Shown one piece after another: positions 21,301 to 32,425 of a DNA stretch of 57,557 nt. The stretch is from Haplosporangium gracile. Lineage: Eukaryota > Mortierellomycota > Mortierellomycetes > Mortierellales > Mortierellaceae. The notes below the pieces were generated by a model that made no database searches, was not told where the DNA came from, and saw only the letters and a program-made list of their open reading frames with translations. Where the stretch lies: the NCBI GenBank assembly GCA_015499985.1, contig JAAAUF010000097.1, positions 1 to 57,557 of the forward strand. The letters run 5' to 3'. The first letter of the stretch is position 1. Each line of letters opens with the position of its first letter. The translations under genes and the position numbers were made by a program.

Positions 21301-24300
21301 TCCGACCTTGAAGCAGCGGAAAGACCAAATGTAGATCGACGTAGGGCATCCGTCACAGCTTCCATCATCAAGGCTCGTCTTCCTTCACCAACATTCTCTG
21401 CTGGATCCAGGCAATCGAATGATGTCTCTTCGGAACCACTTTCGTCAAGCCATCATCACCATTATCACCATCATGTTAGTGCCAGTGCCGACGCTGCGGA
21501 TGGTACTGGAAAGATACATGCTCGCCCGCGGGCTTCAGAGTCGTCGGAGAATTCGCCTCACCACCATCATCACCGGAGCCACACCGTCCCTCATTTTCAC
21601 GAGGCCCGGTCTACGCCTCGCCCTCGACCGCTGTCATATGTCTCGCCATCCATTGATACATCCAGCTCAAATGCGTTCTCACCTCCAGAATCGCCCTTGC
21701 CGCTGGACGTCTACTCATCTACCCGCCTTCCCTATTCTTCAGGACCATCATCAAACGACAAGAAGAAGACATGGTCTCAGTACATGGCTGCCACTGTTGG
21801 ACAACTGTCAAAGGTCAAGCGTGTCTTCAAGCCCAAGTCATCACAGTCAATCCAAGATCTTCGAAGCGGCGGACCATCAGCAATGCCTTCGACTCAGCCT
21901 TTCATTCCTCGCGGTGGGGGAGCGGTAGATCGGGAGTTTACCAAGTTTGCGTCCATGAGGTCAGCAGCAGGACCTTCTCGGTATTGGAGCGAGGGTCGCA
22001 TACAGAGCGATCATAGGGTGTCTCAATCTGTGATCATGCTGAATGCCATGGCCACCACCAACAGTGTCGTCTCATCTGGGGAGGGTTATCACGGAGTAAG
22101 AGAGTATCACGATGGCTATGAGCACGAAGGCACAGATAGAGGCAGCCAATGGTCGAGCGATGAGGACGAGGATTTGCGGTCAGAGTCAACAAAAAAGAGT
22201 ATGGGCGACCACGCCAATTCACGCGCCATGAACCATCGCACGGACCATAGCGCGATCTATAGACAGTCTTCGACGACGACTCAGGGTCGAAATCATGGAG
22301 GATCACGGATCGCAGGAGCAGCAGCACCTACTGGAGGCGCGATGGAGTACGGAGACAGCACAATGGATGAGGGCGAGCAGCGATTGTCGAGATCAGCCTC
22401 TCTTCGAGGATTGGACCCCCTGTCGGACGATCAAGATTTGATTTTGGAGCAGCGGTCGCTTGGCCATGGCCCCATTCCTGTAGAGTGGGATCAACTGCCT
22501 TCATCATTCATGTCTCCTTCATCCAACAACTCGCGGGCTCTTCGTCGCACGACACCCAAACGAGACAATCGCGCGTCTTGGATGACATTCTCATCGACAA
22601 GTTCATCCGTCTTTGGGGCTGTTCTGAGTCAGAATCACATGCCGCCCAGTCAAGCCATCCGAAGAGGAAGCGAGCAGCTTAACGTTGAGTGGTTTGTGGA
22701 ACGGACATTTGGATCGACCGCACCCGCAGCTGTCCCAGCAGGAGAGCAACGACCTGCTTACAGGAGTATGACGCGTCATAAGAGCACCGAGGCTCTCAAG
22801 ACGATGACGAGTGAGGACTCCAGTGCAACGGCAGCGGCAACAATGACACCACTGAGCAGTGACGATTCGACTGGCAAGAACACTGTCCAGTCGGCCAGTC
22901 CCGAAATGAATGCCGGTCGTAGGAGTCACACTGTTGCTCAGCATCCTCACCGCCAGACAGTCCCCATTATGCACCACCATTACCATCATCACCACTATCT
23001 CCAGCATCGCCAAAGCCTTCAGGACTATCCACCCCAACGACGCCACTCTACTGATGTCCAGACTCTCCAAGGATGGTCCGCCAGCACGACGACCTCAAGT
23101 GGACACAAGAGAAGCTCGGCAGATCTCAGCAAGGGCACCTCTCAAAACCCGATCTCGCTCCTCGAAGGCGCCGCTTATGCTGCTGCACTTCAGGACACTC
23201 AACGGCAGCTGAAGTTAATGGTCAGTCAGGAGAGTGGCCACAGAGCTGCCCCCTCTCCTCCACCCGTCACGATACCGCCGCACTCGCAGACATTCCGAGG
23301 GCACAACAACGGCCCTCACAGCCCAGACTTTTCTGTCAAGAGCAGCCACAGAATATCAGGAGGAGGGTCTGTGGAAGGTCGTCCGTACTCGAACCCGAAC
23401 TGGCGCCACCTCTCCGATCCCGATGTTATTCCGTTGGTCGTCCACAACAATAAGTCGCCTCCAAAGGCAAACCCAACCTCAACAGGAATAGCGACGCAGC
23501 AGCGAGGTGTCAACCGGATCAGCAATCCATGGTACAGCAGCAACCCTTCTTCATCTTCCCAAGGAGTACAACAACATCAGACCCGTTCACAATACGAGAA
23601 CAGCTATAGCCAACAGCGGAGTCCGATGACCCCACGGTTCCAAAGTATCATGTCATCAGCGTCGACCGTTCGGGAGTATCCTCCTCGTGCGCCAGCGTCG
23701 GTTGTGCTTCGGTATCGGTCCGAGGCGATTGCTCAGCAGATGTGTCTGATCGAGCGGGAGCAGTTGAACAAGATCCAGTGGTTTGAGTTGGTCAATGCTG
23801 GGTGGAAGAAAAAGTCGCCCGAGGCTTCTTCTTCTAGCTCTGGTACCACGGCCCCTGCGCCTTCGTTGAGTGGGGAGCAGAATGATGACAATGAGGCAGT
23901 GCATGGAGGGGATATTGAGAGTTCGGAGATGGGTCGTAAGAGTACTTTGGCGGCTTCTGGAAGAACGAGTGGGTCTTTGCATGAGCGGTCGCACCAATCT
24001 TCCGAGAGTCCAAGCGTCGTCCGTCTTGTGGATCGATTCAACCTCGTAAGCTCTCCTCTTTTTTATCATTTGCTGTCGTTCTTCTTGTGGGGTAGAACCT
24101 TATTGTTCTTTGTCACTGACACACTTCACTTGATATTGTAGACATGCAATTGGGTGACATCTGAGATTCTCAAGACGACTGATATGGAAACAAGAGTCAA
24201 GGTCATCGAAAAGTTCATCCGCATTGCCCATGTAAGTTGTTGTTTCTTCGAATGCCTCTGTACAATTTTAATCCGCAATCCTTTATGAGTTCTGCACGTC

Positions 24301-25882
24301 CCAGCTAATGCACAACCTTTTTTTAAATGTTTTTATAGACATGTTACAGTTACCACAACTTTAGCTCATTGACACAAATAATGCTCGGCCTCCAAGCACA
24401 CGAAGTCTCAAGACTCTCTCGGACATGGGCTCGCGTCCGTTCACAGGAGACCAAAATGATGGAAGACCTTGTCGAGTTTACCTCGCCTTTTCACAACTGG
24501 AAACATCTTCGCAATGCCATGAAGACGATGGCCGATGAGTGGGGTGGTGCAGCAACCGGACAAGATCCTGTACCAGTCTCCGTCGCTGTGGAAGTGTCTT
24601 CGTCGTCGTCAACATCTGGATCGAAGCGACAGCACAAAGATGGAAGTAGTGGAGGTGGGTTGTTCAGTAAGATTGCGTTGAGTAGCAAGGATAAACAAAA
24701 GGACCAACATTATTGGATGCAGTACTTGAAGCCTCAACAACAGCAGCAACAACAACAACAACAACAACAGCAGCAGTATACGGCGGCACAGCATCATGGC
24801 GTCAAATCCTCGATACTGACCGGTCATTCTTCGCCGCATACAAAGTCGTTCTCGGGACCGGTCTTCCCTTCTTTAGTGTCGACTTTAAGCAGCAGGGACA
24901 AGGATAAGGATAAGGATGCGAGTAAAAGTAGTTCGCTCTCTCAGCAGCCCATGGGAGGTTGCATCCCTTTTCTCGGTAAGTTTTCGCTTTTCTACTTCCC
25001 TATAATTGTGTTATCTTTCGTTCTATCGACTTTTTAATTTATTTTCTAACATGCATTATTTATCATTGTCACATGCTGGTTGTAGGTGTGTACTTGTCTG
25101 ACCTGCTATTCAACACCGAGCTGCCATCCTATGTCGAGCCCAAGGTCCCAGCAATCATCGACATGCACGCTTCTCCTCTTCAAACAACTGAGTACCTGTT
25201 CAGCACTACAACTTCAGACTCTCTGAACCGCTTGTCGACCTGTGATGCCAGTTCTTCGTCCCACTCTTCCACATCATCACCCTTGGCGCCCTTTACTTCC
25301 ACGGCGACCTCCAACAATCATATCCAAGGCGATCCTCACCTCGACCCTGCTACTGCTACTACTGAACCTCTTATTCCAGCAACGGCTATTGCTGATGGCT
25401 TCCCATCCCCATCCCCATCCCCATCCCCATCCTCCTCTCTTCCAGCATCATCTCCTTCCTTGTCGCTGAGGCTCTCCATGTCCATGTCCTCGACTTCCAC
25501 CTTCCCAGCCCCTCCAGCCCAAGCGCCGCCCTTGCCTTCACACCCGTCCTCCCTCGAGCAACAGCAACATCAACAACAGCAACAGCAACAGCAAGTCCAA
25601 TGGATGGTTAACATGCACAAACACCGCACAATCGCAACCATCATCCGCAGGATTCTGACCTTCCAAAAGATGGCAGGAAGATACCCCTTCCTTCACGACA
25701 CTGAGGTCTATGAATCCTTGATAAATGCCATCGAGTCCCCCTCGGAACAGCTTTCGGATTCGGAGAGGGAAAGGTTGAGTGATCTGTGTGAGGAGCGGTT
25801 TAGCATGGTGGGACCCTTGGGGCCGTTGTCGCCGTCCGAGAGTTTGAATTCTGGACTCACGTCTCCCGCGTTATCTCGTTAA
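18034..25882 (+). CDS. Large Ras-family guanine nucleotide exchange factor (RasGEF_N plus CDC25 domain)
   Basis: Promotes GDP release from a Ras-like GTPase. Exons 18034-20275, 20512-20916, 21032-24045, 24142-24231, 24339-24975 and 25086-25882 give 2394 residues. Residues 1-747 are Ser/Thr/Gln-rich with a long Q run. RasGEF_N spans about 748-870 (YTFLTDFFLIYR, HWLLNYFEYDF). A long disordered middle has acidic (about 930-955) and His-rich patches. The CDC25 domain starts near 1770 (EAIAQQMCLIEREQLNKIQW), continues with RFNLTCNWVTSEIL, EKFIRIAH and YHNFSSLTQIMLGL, then GCIPFLGVYLSDLLF and IIDM, and ends near 2330. Three low-complexity inserts interrupt it, including a Q run at 24737-24777. Conserved catalytic pieces are present, so activity is likely. 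Its GTPase (Ras, Rap/Rsr1 or Tem1-like) cannot be told from sequence alone. Confidence 0.88.
18292..18380 (+). repeat. (CAA)n glutamine-coding repeat in the Ras GEF
   Basis: About 30 consecutive glutamine codons, mostly CAA with a few CAG, at about residues 87-116. It is the purest trinucleotide repeat in the window and a likely site of length variation. Confidence 0.92.
24737..24777 (+). repeat. CAG/CAA glutamine run inside the CDC25 domain insert
   Basis: About 14 Gln codons lie between the AMKTMADEWGG and GCIPFLG blocks of the catalytic domain. The tract belongs to a disordered insert, not to the conserved fold. Confidence 0.85.
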
Positions 25883-26511
25883 GTTTACACTATATTCGCG
25901 TTTTGTTATCTCTCTCTATCCTGCTCCAATCCACNNNNNNNNNNAAAAAAAAAAAAAAAAAAAACTTACCCCCCCCCCCCCCCCCCTATTCCATTATTTT
26001 TGATAAATCTTTTACAAAAAGCCCCTTTACAATAAAAAAAAGTTAATACCAGATTCAAAGTACTTCTCGCTTTTCATGATGAAGGAAAGATGCGCTCTCG
26101 CATTATTTGTCTCGCTTCCCTTTTGCTTTTTGAAGGTGGGAACTGAAAGGACTATCAATTAAGTTATTATTTTATTTTGATTATGTACAGATAGTAAAAG
26201 CTTGTTGTGTTGGGTGTTGGGTGGGTGTTGTGTGAGAGTAATAAGAAAGGCGAAAAAAGGGCGAAAAGGTGATAAATAAGGGGAAAGAGAGATGATGTGT
26301 GGGGTGTATGTTGGAGGGGTATCAAATGAAAATAAAGATGAAAAGATTCCTTGTCTCTTTTCAGATAGTTTCCCATCCTCCAGTAGTCGTATCAATTGCG
26401 TCGCGAGGTTGTAAATAGAATCCCGCTCCATGGTTCCAACAAAGTCTTCCTGGCTTGTGATGTCGGTGATGGTGGCGGCGATAGTATGGCATTTTTTTTC
26501 TTTTGCTTCTA
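25883..26511. other. Convergent 3' intergenic region with an assembly gap
   Basis: Lies between the Ras GEF stop and the G-gamma stop. It holds the N gap, A20 and C18 runs, and a TTTATT near 26171 that reads AATAAA for the minus-strand G-gamma transcript. No coding signal is seen. Confidence 0.6.
25935..25944. other. Assembly gap (10 N)
   Basis: Ten N residues are followed directly by 20 A (25945-25964) and shortly by 18 C (25969-25986). The homopolymers probably caused the break, and 10 N is likely a placeholder rather than the true length. Confidence 0.98.
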
Positions 26512-27880
26512 TTACATGACGCTGCATCCGCAACCCTTGGGTTGAACCAGGAATGGGTCGTCCTGCTTTTCCAGCTCGCCCCAGACCGGTGTGATGAAGA
26601 CGTCCTTGTTGCTCATGCAATATTGGATAAGTCTAAAAGGATATAATTGAATATAAGCATGTTACAGGTTAGAGCCAACGTTAGTTTTAATATTCATGGA
26701 ACATTGTCCTCAAAAAGAGGAGAAGGAGAGGCCAACGAGGAACAAGGGGGCCAAAAGTAGGGGGTCAGGGCCAGGGCGAAAACAGCAATGCATATACATG
26801 AAGAATCAACTGAGCAAAGAAAAGGAAAAGGCGAAACAAAGGATGGCAATCGAAGGGGTCCGTGGATATATGAGCGCGAGAGGGAAAAGGAGAGAAAAGC
26901 AAGATGGAAAGAGTCGACATGAAACAATTCTAGGGGGAAGCGGGGATAGTGCGATGCAAGCACCCCTACATCCTGCCGTTGCCAAGTAGCCTTTTCCCGT
27001 TTTTTCAGATCCCATGAGACATGCTCTCCATGTTCTCGGCTGCTTTTCATTTACACTCTACTTGTTTTCGGTTGTTTTTTTTTTGTTGCTTGACTTTTTG
27101 CTTTCCAGAGGGTAAATGTTGTGCTTGTTTCTGTTGTTCTTTTGTGAATGACAAAGATAGCTACATGCTCACACTTTTAGCAGACAAGCGAAAAGGCAGG
27201 ACGGGGGCCAAAACCACTTGGTTTCTATCTGGTTCACGCATCTTTTTCGTACCACCGCGAGCAATCTGGTAGGAATGGGGGTCCCAAGTGTTACAACCTT
27301 CTTTTTGTATGTGTGTGTATTTATGTGAATTGCTCAAAGAGCCTTTTTGCCAGCTGCATTATTAGCACCCCTCAAACCTCCTATTCTTGCCTTTTTTTTC
27401 CTTCTCGCGTCGTTGTTGTTCCATCCCTTCTTCATTGAGTGTAGTGTTCAGGGATCCTCCCCGATTGTGTAATGGTTGGTTAGTCATGCCGATCATGCAT
27501 TCGACCTTGATATAAAAAGCAAGCCATTTTGGAAAAGATGCAAAAGAAAGAGGACTGTGTGCGTCCTTACTTTGCTTGTTTGTTGACATCGAGAGGAAAA
27601 ATAATGCAAAACAGTCTGGGCATTGACTCTTTCGTGTTCTTTTTTCATCGAGTGTATGAGAGGCGCGTAGCACATGAACTAATGTCCAATGGCCACTGAT
27701 GGCATAGGGGGTGGTATTGTGGTTTGTGTTTGGCGGACTAGTGTGAAAAAGAAGGGGAGGAGAGGTCAAACAAACTTACGCAGAGCTGGCCTGTGATACC
27801 GAGATGCGCTCCCGCTCAAATTGTTCACGAAGACGCTTGTTGTGTTCGAGCTGGCGTTGGAGGCGCACTTCTGTTGCCAT
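26512..27880 (-). CDS. Heterotrimeric G-protein gamma subunit
   Basis: Membrane-anchored partner of G-beta, 73 residues, from two exons: 27880-27780 and 26632-26512. Exon 1 encodes the N-terminal coiled-coil of a GGL domain (VRLQRQLEHNKRLREQFERE, then RISVSQASSA). Exon 2 continues LIQYCMSNKD, then FITPVWGELEKQDDPFL, and ends GCGCSVM, a CaaX box for farnesylation with an extra Cys two residues upstream that could be palmitoylated. The 1147-nt intron is exceptional here, but splice signals (C-GTAAGT, TTTTAG-A), phase and the SSA-LIQYC junction all fit. The neighbouring Ras GEF is convergent. Because each exon is so short, automatic annotation may well have missed this gene. Confidence 0.88.
26633..27779 (-). 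other. Unusually long intron of the G-gamma gene
   Basis: At 1147 nt this is roughly ten times the usual intron length in the window. It has no convincing internal exon; the phase already closes across it. It includes purine-rich (26700-26900) and T-rich (27050-27110) patches. Confidence 0.7.
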
Positions 27881-28236
27881 GGTAGGTATATGTGTTGCTG
27901 TTGTGGGAGGTGTGGTTGTTGGTGGTGTAGTAACTGTTACTGTTGCTGCCTTGATATTGAGTCGGGGATGTTCGTTTGGTCGGGAGGAAGTGGGAAGACA
28001 AAAAAGAAGGGGAAGTAGCTGAGCGAGAGATTAAAATGAAAGGGGGAAGAGGACGGTAGTGGGTGTTGCTGAAGAGTAGGGTAAGCGGTCGGGAAACAAA
28101 ATAAAAAGTACAGAAAACAGGCTCTAATTAGTGGAGATAATAATGCCGACAGATGCAAGTGATGGTATAGGAGGAAGAGGAAGAGGAGAAGGAGGAAGAG
28201 GAAGAAGAGGAGGAGACGGGAAGAGAAGTAGAAAAG

Positions 28237-28241
<5 letters not shown>

Positions 28242-28297
<56 letters not shown>
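28242..28297. repeat. (GA)n dinucleotide repeat
   Basis: About 27 GA units with two A interruptions, in the purine-rich tract upstream of the G-gamma gene. Confidence 0.95.
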
Positions 28298-28966
28298 TGG
28301 AAAGAGAAAGAGACGGGTTAGTTAATGGTATGCGACAGGGCAAAGGAAAGAGACACGGGTTAGGTGTTGTATACGCGGGGGGAGCGAAACAAAATGGGTA
28401 TGTCAATATGATCGATTTGTAAAGAAAGATATTAGTAACAGTAGGACAGTCGTACGTGGGTGGACAAGCGAGGTGATGTTATTTGTTTGTTGTTTGATGC
28501 TTGTTGTTGATGAGACAAACAAGCAAAAAAGGCAGAAAAGGAAGGATGAACGAGATTCACCCTCTGATGAAAAGGAGAAAAGGAGAGAAGGAATGGATGA
28601 GCAAAGAAGAAGAGAGAGTCGACCGTTGTTCTTTGTTCAGGGGGGTGTAAGGAGTGAAGACGGAAGGATGTGATAAGGAGAGCGGGAGGGAGTCAAGGAG
28701 ATGTGAAGGGAAGGAGGAGGAGGAGGAGTAAAGTCGAAAGAGAGGGTCGAGGACAAGGAGAAGGAGATAGAAAGGAGATATGTGCGTGTAGAAGAAGGAA
28801 GGATGGATGCACGCGTGCGAGACTGAGTGTATATGAGTGTAAGCGATTGGATGTGAATGAGTGGATGAGTTGTTGTGAAGAGTAAGTAGTACCTTTGCGA
28901 AGAAGGGCAAGAGTATATGAGAGTGTTGGGGAAGGGAGGAGGGAGGATGTGAGAGGAATGATGAGA

Positions 28967-28987
28967 GGGGGGGGGGGGGGGGGGGGG
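28967..28987. repeat. G21 homopolymer
   Basis: Twenty-one consecutive G on the + strand. Such runs are error-prone in sequencing, so the exact length is doubtful. Confidence 0.9.
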
Positions 28988-29453
28988 ATGTTTGTGAAGG
29001 AGAGAGAAGAAGGTTAAAGGGTCAAGAGGGAGAGAAGGGAAGGGAAAAAGAATTAAAGGAAAGTGGAGGAGTGAGAGGAGGAGAGGAAATCAAGCACGGC
29101 TGACGTTGGTAAGCGATGACGAGTGATGGATGGAAAAGGCGAGAGAGAGGGAGAGAGGGAGAGTGATGGGCGGTGGTGGTGGGAAAGGAGACACTTCATT
29201 TCATTTCTGATCACTTATATCTGTATTCATAGTCTGCTATAGTCTGTTGTAGAATTGCAGCAACAGACAAGGTTAGCAAGTCATTGCACAGAGCGGGCCT
29301 CTTCTTCCTCTCACTGACTCGACCGACTGATCGACTGACCGACTGGCATGCATTTATTTTCAGCCAGAGAGGAGATTCAAGTCCTCATTCATTCCTGTGG
29401 GTGAATAAATCGGTGCTCCTTATTTTTCAATGGAATTTGGGACTCAAAATGGC

Positions 29454-29493
29454 CGTCCGACTGACCAACTGACCAACTGACCAACTAACTGAC
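29454..29493. repeat. GACCAACT-type short tandem repeat
   Basis: Four to five imperfect copies of CTGACCAA follow a related CGACTGAC cluster at 29317-29346. They lie in non-coding DNA between the G-gamma leader and the carrier gene. Confidence 0.7.
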
Positions 29494-30320
29494 TCCTAAC
29501 TCCCTACACCAGCCCAATCCGGCCTTGGTGTTGAATTGCCAACTGTATCGCTTTCTGTCCTGTCTGTCCAGTCTGCCAGTGTTGTTTATTTGTTGACTCC
29601 ATTTTTGTTTGTTTTTTTTGTTGATGGACATGCAGCGGTACCATGCTTAACCTTACATTTACAATTCAGCTATGGTTATTTTCTTTGTCTCGTAAGCCTC
29701 TCACTCTGCATTTCATCCATTCACATTCAACTGCTTTTCTGCTTTACCTGCCTTCTTCCACATTTGTACGAAAAAGGATGCTAGCGGTGCAAACAAGTCT
29801 ACTACTCCACTTACATTATACGACTGTCATGGGGGCCCACTTCTCTACTCTCTATTGCATCCCCCTTCTATTCCTTCGTCTGCTTGTTCTTTTGCTTTTC
29901 TCAAAAGCTCACAGTTGGCTCTATCGGCTCAATCATCCTTAATCAACAATCAATAATCAATCGTCTACTTGTTTACATACAAGTTGTTTGTCCACATATG
30001 CCCTATGGAAGGGACAGTAGTCGTGCGTCTTTGTTGTGTGCCCGTGGACAACGTACTTGCCGACGTTTGTTTCTTGTTTTCGACAGCCGATGAATTCTGG
30101 ACGTTCATGCAGACACAAAGTAATCTCCCTCTCGTTCAAAGCACAAAGGTAGAGGCAGGCTGTTGTTGATGTTTTTTTTTTAGGAATTTTACTTTTTTTT
30201 GTATTTCTTGCTATGCTACAATGTTGTATGGAAATAAAATACTACGTGGGTGGGGGATAGGGGCGGAGGAAAGGAGGAAGGGGTTTGTCATGAAAAGGAA
30301 GAAAAAAAATTACAACTTCT

Positions 30321-32425
30321 TTAGAAGACCATGTTCATGGCACGGAGAGAGTACTCAACACCGAGGAAGCAACTATTATGGACAAGGAAAACAAAGAAAC
30401 AAGCAGACAGGTGGTTAGTAATTGAAAAGGAAGAATATACTTAATGATCGATCGATCAAAGCAAGCAAGCAAGCAAGAGCGACAGTTAAGAAAGCAAGAT
30501 AAACCGTATGAACGTACGCAGCGTTGGCGGGGAAGGCACGAAGCATGGCGGGGCCAAGACCCTTGAAGAGAGCCTGGGGACCCTCGTTCTTCAAGAGGAC
30601 GCGGAGCACATCAGCAACACCCTTGTAGGTGCCAGCGGGAGCAGACTGGAGGCGGGACTTGAGAACATCTGGGGGAATAGCAATAGTCCACATAGCAACA
30701 CCAGCCATACCTATTACCATTGATCAAGAAACGAAAGAGGGGATCAGTTCAGATCAATTGAACAAATGGCATTGGCATTAATCGAGAAGAATAGACAAAG
30801 AAGGAGCGATAGGACATACCACCAGCAAAGAGAACGGAGAGAGGGTTCAAGTCAGCAGCAGTGCCACCGGCGGGGATGAGGGAGCGCTTGATAACCTCGT
30901 ACGCAACAAAGTAGGCAGCAGATCCAGGACCATCACGCAACAAGGTAGCACCAGTTCCACGGAAGATCGAAGCCATACCACCCTCCTTGTACAAGGCACG
31001 GGCAACATCGACGGGTCCGTTGTAAAGCTTGTTAGCACCCGAGCCCTGAGTCTAAATGGGTTGTTAGAAAATGGTATGGTTTGTTTTGTTTAGTGAACGT
31101 ATGTTGTGAAAGCTGAAGAAAAGATGAGGGACTGTGAGTGTGCCTGTAATCGATCTTTGATCTCACAGGCTCAGTTCCTTTTGAACCCTCTAAACCGACA
31201 GTGTCCATCTGCTGCTGCATGCTTTTCATCCTCTTCTGTCATCTTTTCCTGACTTCAGCTTATCACACGTGAGAGCCAAAAAAAAAAAAAAAAAAAAAAA
31301 AAAAGTGTAAAAAAAAACCACCCCAGCTCCGATCGGATTACGATGTGTAAGTGACAGTCCGTAATGCTTTTGCTTACCTGGAGGATGACCTTGATACGCT
31401 CGGTGGGAGACATCAAGAGGGTGGTGGGGACGGCCGAGAAGAAACCGGCAAAGGCAAACTCGGCCAAGTTGAGGTCGCGGGGCTCACGGCCGGGGATGGC
31501 GTGGACGATCTTCTTGCCCAAGTCATAGGCCCAAAAGGAGACAGCGAAGATGGGAGTGACTCCGACGAGGGGAGTGGACATTCCGCGGTAGAGACCACGG
31601 ACACCGTCGGCCTTAAGGGACTTGCCAAAGACATCGAAGGTGCCCTTGTAGGTGCCGGTGGGGCTGGTTTGAATGCGAACCTAATCCATGTCACCAATAG
31701 CGCGTTTTGTATTATTAGCCATCAACTATTAGTGATCATCAATCATCGAGTGTTAGAAACCCACTCGGGCCTCTTTCAACCCTTCTCGTCGTCGTCGTTA
31801 CTGATGAAGGGGTATTTATGATCAATAGCACTTGTTCCTGTTTGCACAATGGATCAAAGGCTGGAAGCGTGGTCGATGTTTCCCCTTTTCACGCTTCTTT
31901 CCTTCCTGCTTTTGTTCCCTCGTTTTTCTTTCCACAGTGCGCATCGTCGTCCGTGTTGCTTTTCCTTTGTAAGCGAGTATGAACTGGTATGAGCTCGTGC
32001 TCGTAAAAAACTAGACTGTTCATCTCCATCCTGATGTTCTCCGATGTTTTCTTGAGATTGCAGACGCGAACACTGATTTCAGTTCCAATGCTTTGTTGTT
32101 TTTTTCCATTATTTCCAAGGTCCGCCTTGAGTCGTGTGCGTGCGTGTCTGTCACCTTCATATGAATATGTAGATGGCGTTGCTACTGCTGTTGTTTCGCT
32201 GTCTATTCCAGTTATTCGGAAATATTCCATTGATTGCTTGGAGTGATAAGGATAGACAAGCGCTCGCTTAGATGACGGTGAGGTGTTTTTTACCTTGGCC
32301 AAGTCGAAGGGGTGTCCGACAAGGACGGAGGCGATACCACCGAATCCTCCGGAGAGGAAGGATTTGACGGCGGAGGTCTGGGGGACGACCTTCTCGACGG
32401 CATTTATGTCGGCGAATTCAGACAT
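30321..32425 (-). CDS. CRC1: Mitochondrial carnitine/acylcarnitine carrier
   Basis: Inner-membrane exchanger of the SLC25 family, 303 residues, from five exons: 32425-32294, 31680-31378, 31051-30820, 30710-30518 and 30372-30321. Three repeats each carry the carrier signature: [27 protein letters not shown] and [14 protein letters not shown]. These signatures and the motifs [17 protein letters not shown] and [12 protein letters not shown] match the carnitine/acylcarnitine (Crc1/SLC25A20) branch best. It would bring acyl-carnitine into mitochondria for beta-oxidation or acetyl-carnitine shuttling. The first intron is long (613 nt); the second carries an A27 run. The last exon of 52 nt ([16 protein letters not shown]) is easily missed. 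The ATG at 32425 follows a CT-rich leader. Confidence 0.92.
31278..31304. repeat. A27 homopolymer in a carrier intron
   Basis: Twenty-seven A on the + strand, T27 on the coding strand, inside intron 2 of the carrier gene and followed by A7. It is too far from the acceptor to act as its polypyrimidine tract. Confidence 0.9.

Larger units (their letters stand above)
27881..30320. other. Intergenic: G-gamma leader and a gene-free stretch
   Basis: From 27881 to about 29200 the + strand is strongly G/A-rich, so it is CT-rich on the G-gamma coding strand, like the leaders of other genes here. The rest (29200-30320) has short repeats such as GACTGACC and T-rich DNA. No exon with family resemblance was found on either strand. 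Confidence 0.5.

Noticed and set aside
29284..30169. Several 60-100 codon frames between the G-gamma leader and the carrier
   Set aside because: None shows domain similarity, plausible splice partners or codon bias. The DNA is T-rich or repeat-rich.
31889..32293. Extension of the carrier first exon into a longer frame on the minus strand
   Set aside because: The carrier sequence breaks at GHPFDLAK and resumes as VRIQT at 31680. The frame beyond 32293 is intron sequence that stays open by chance.
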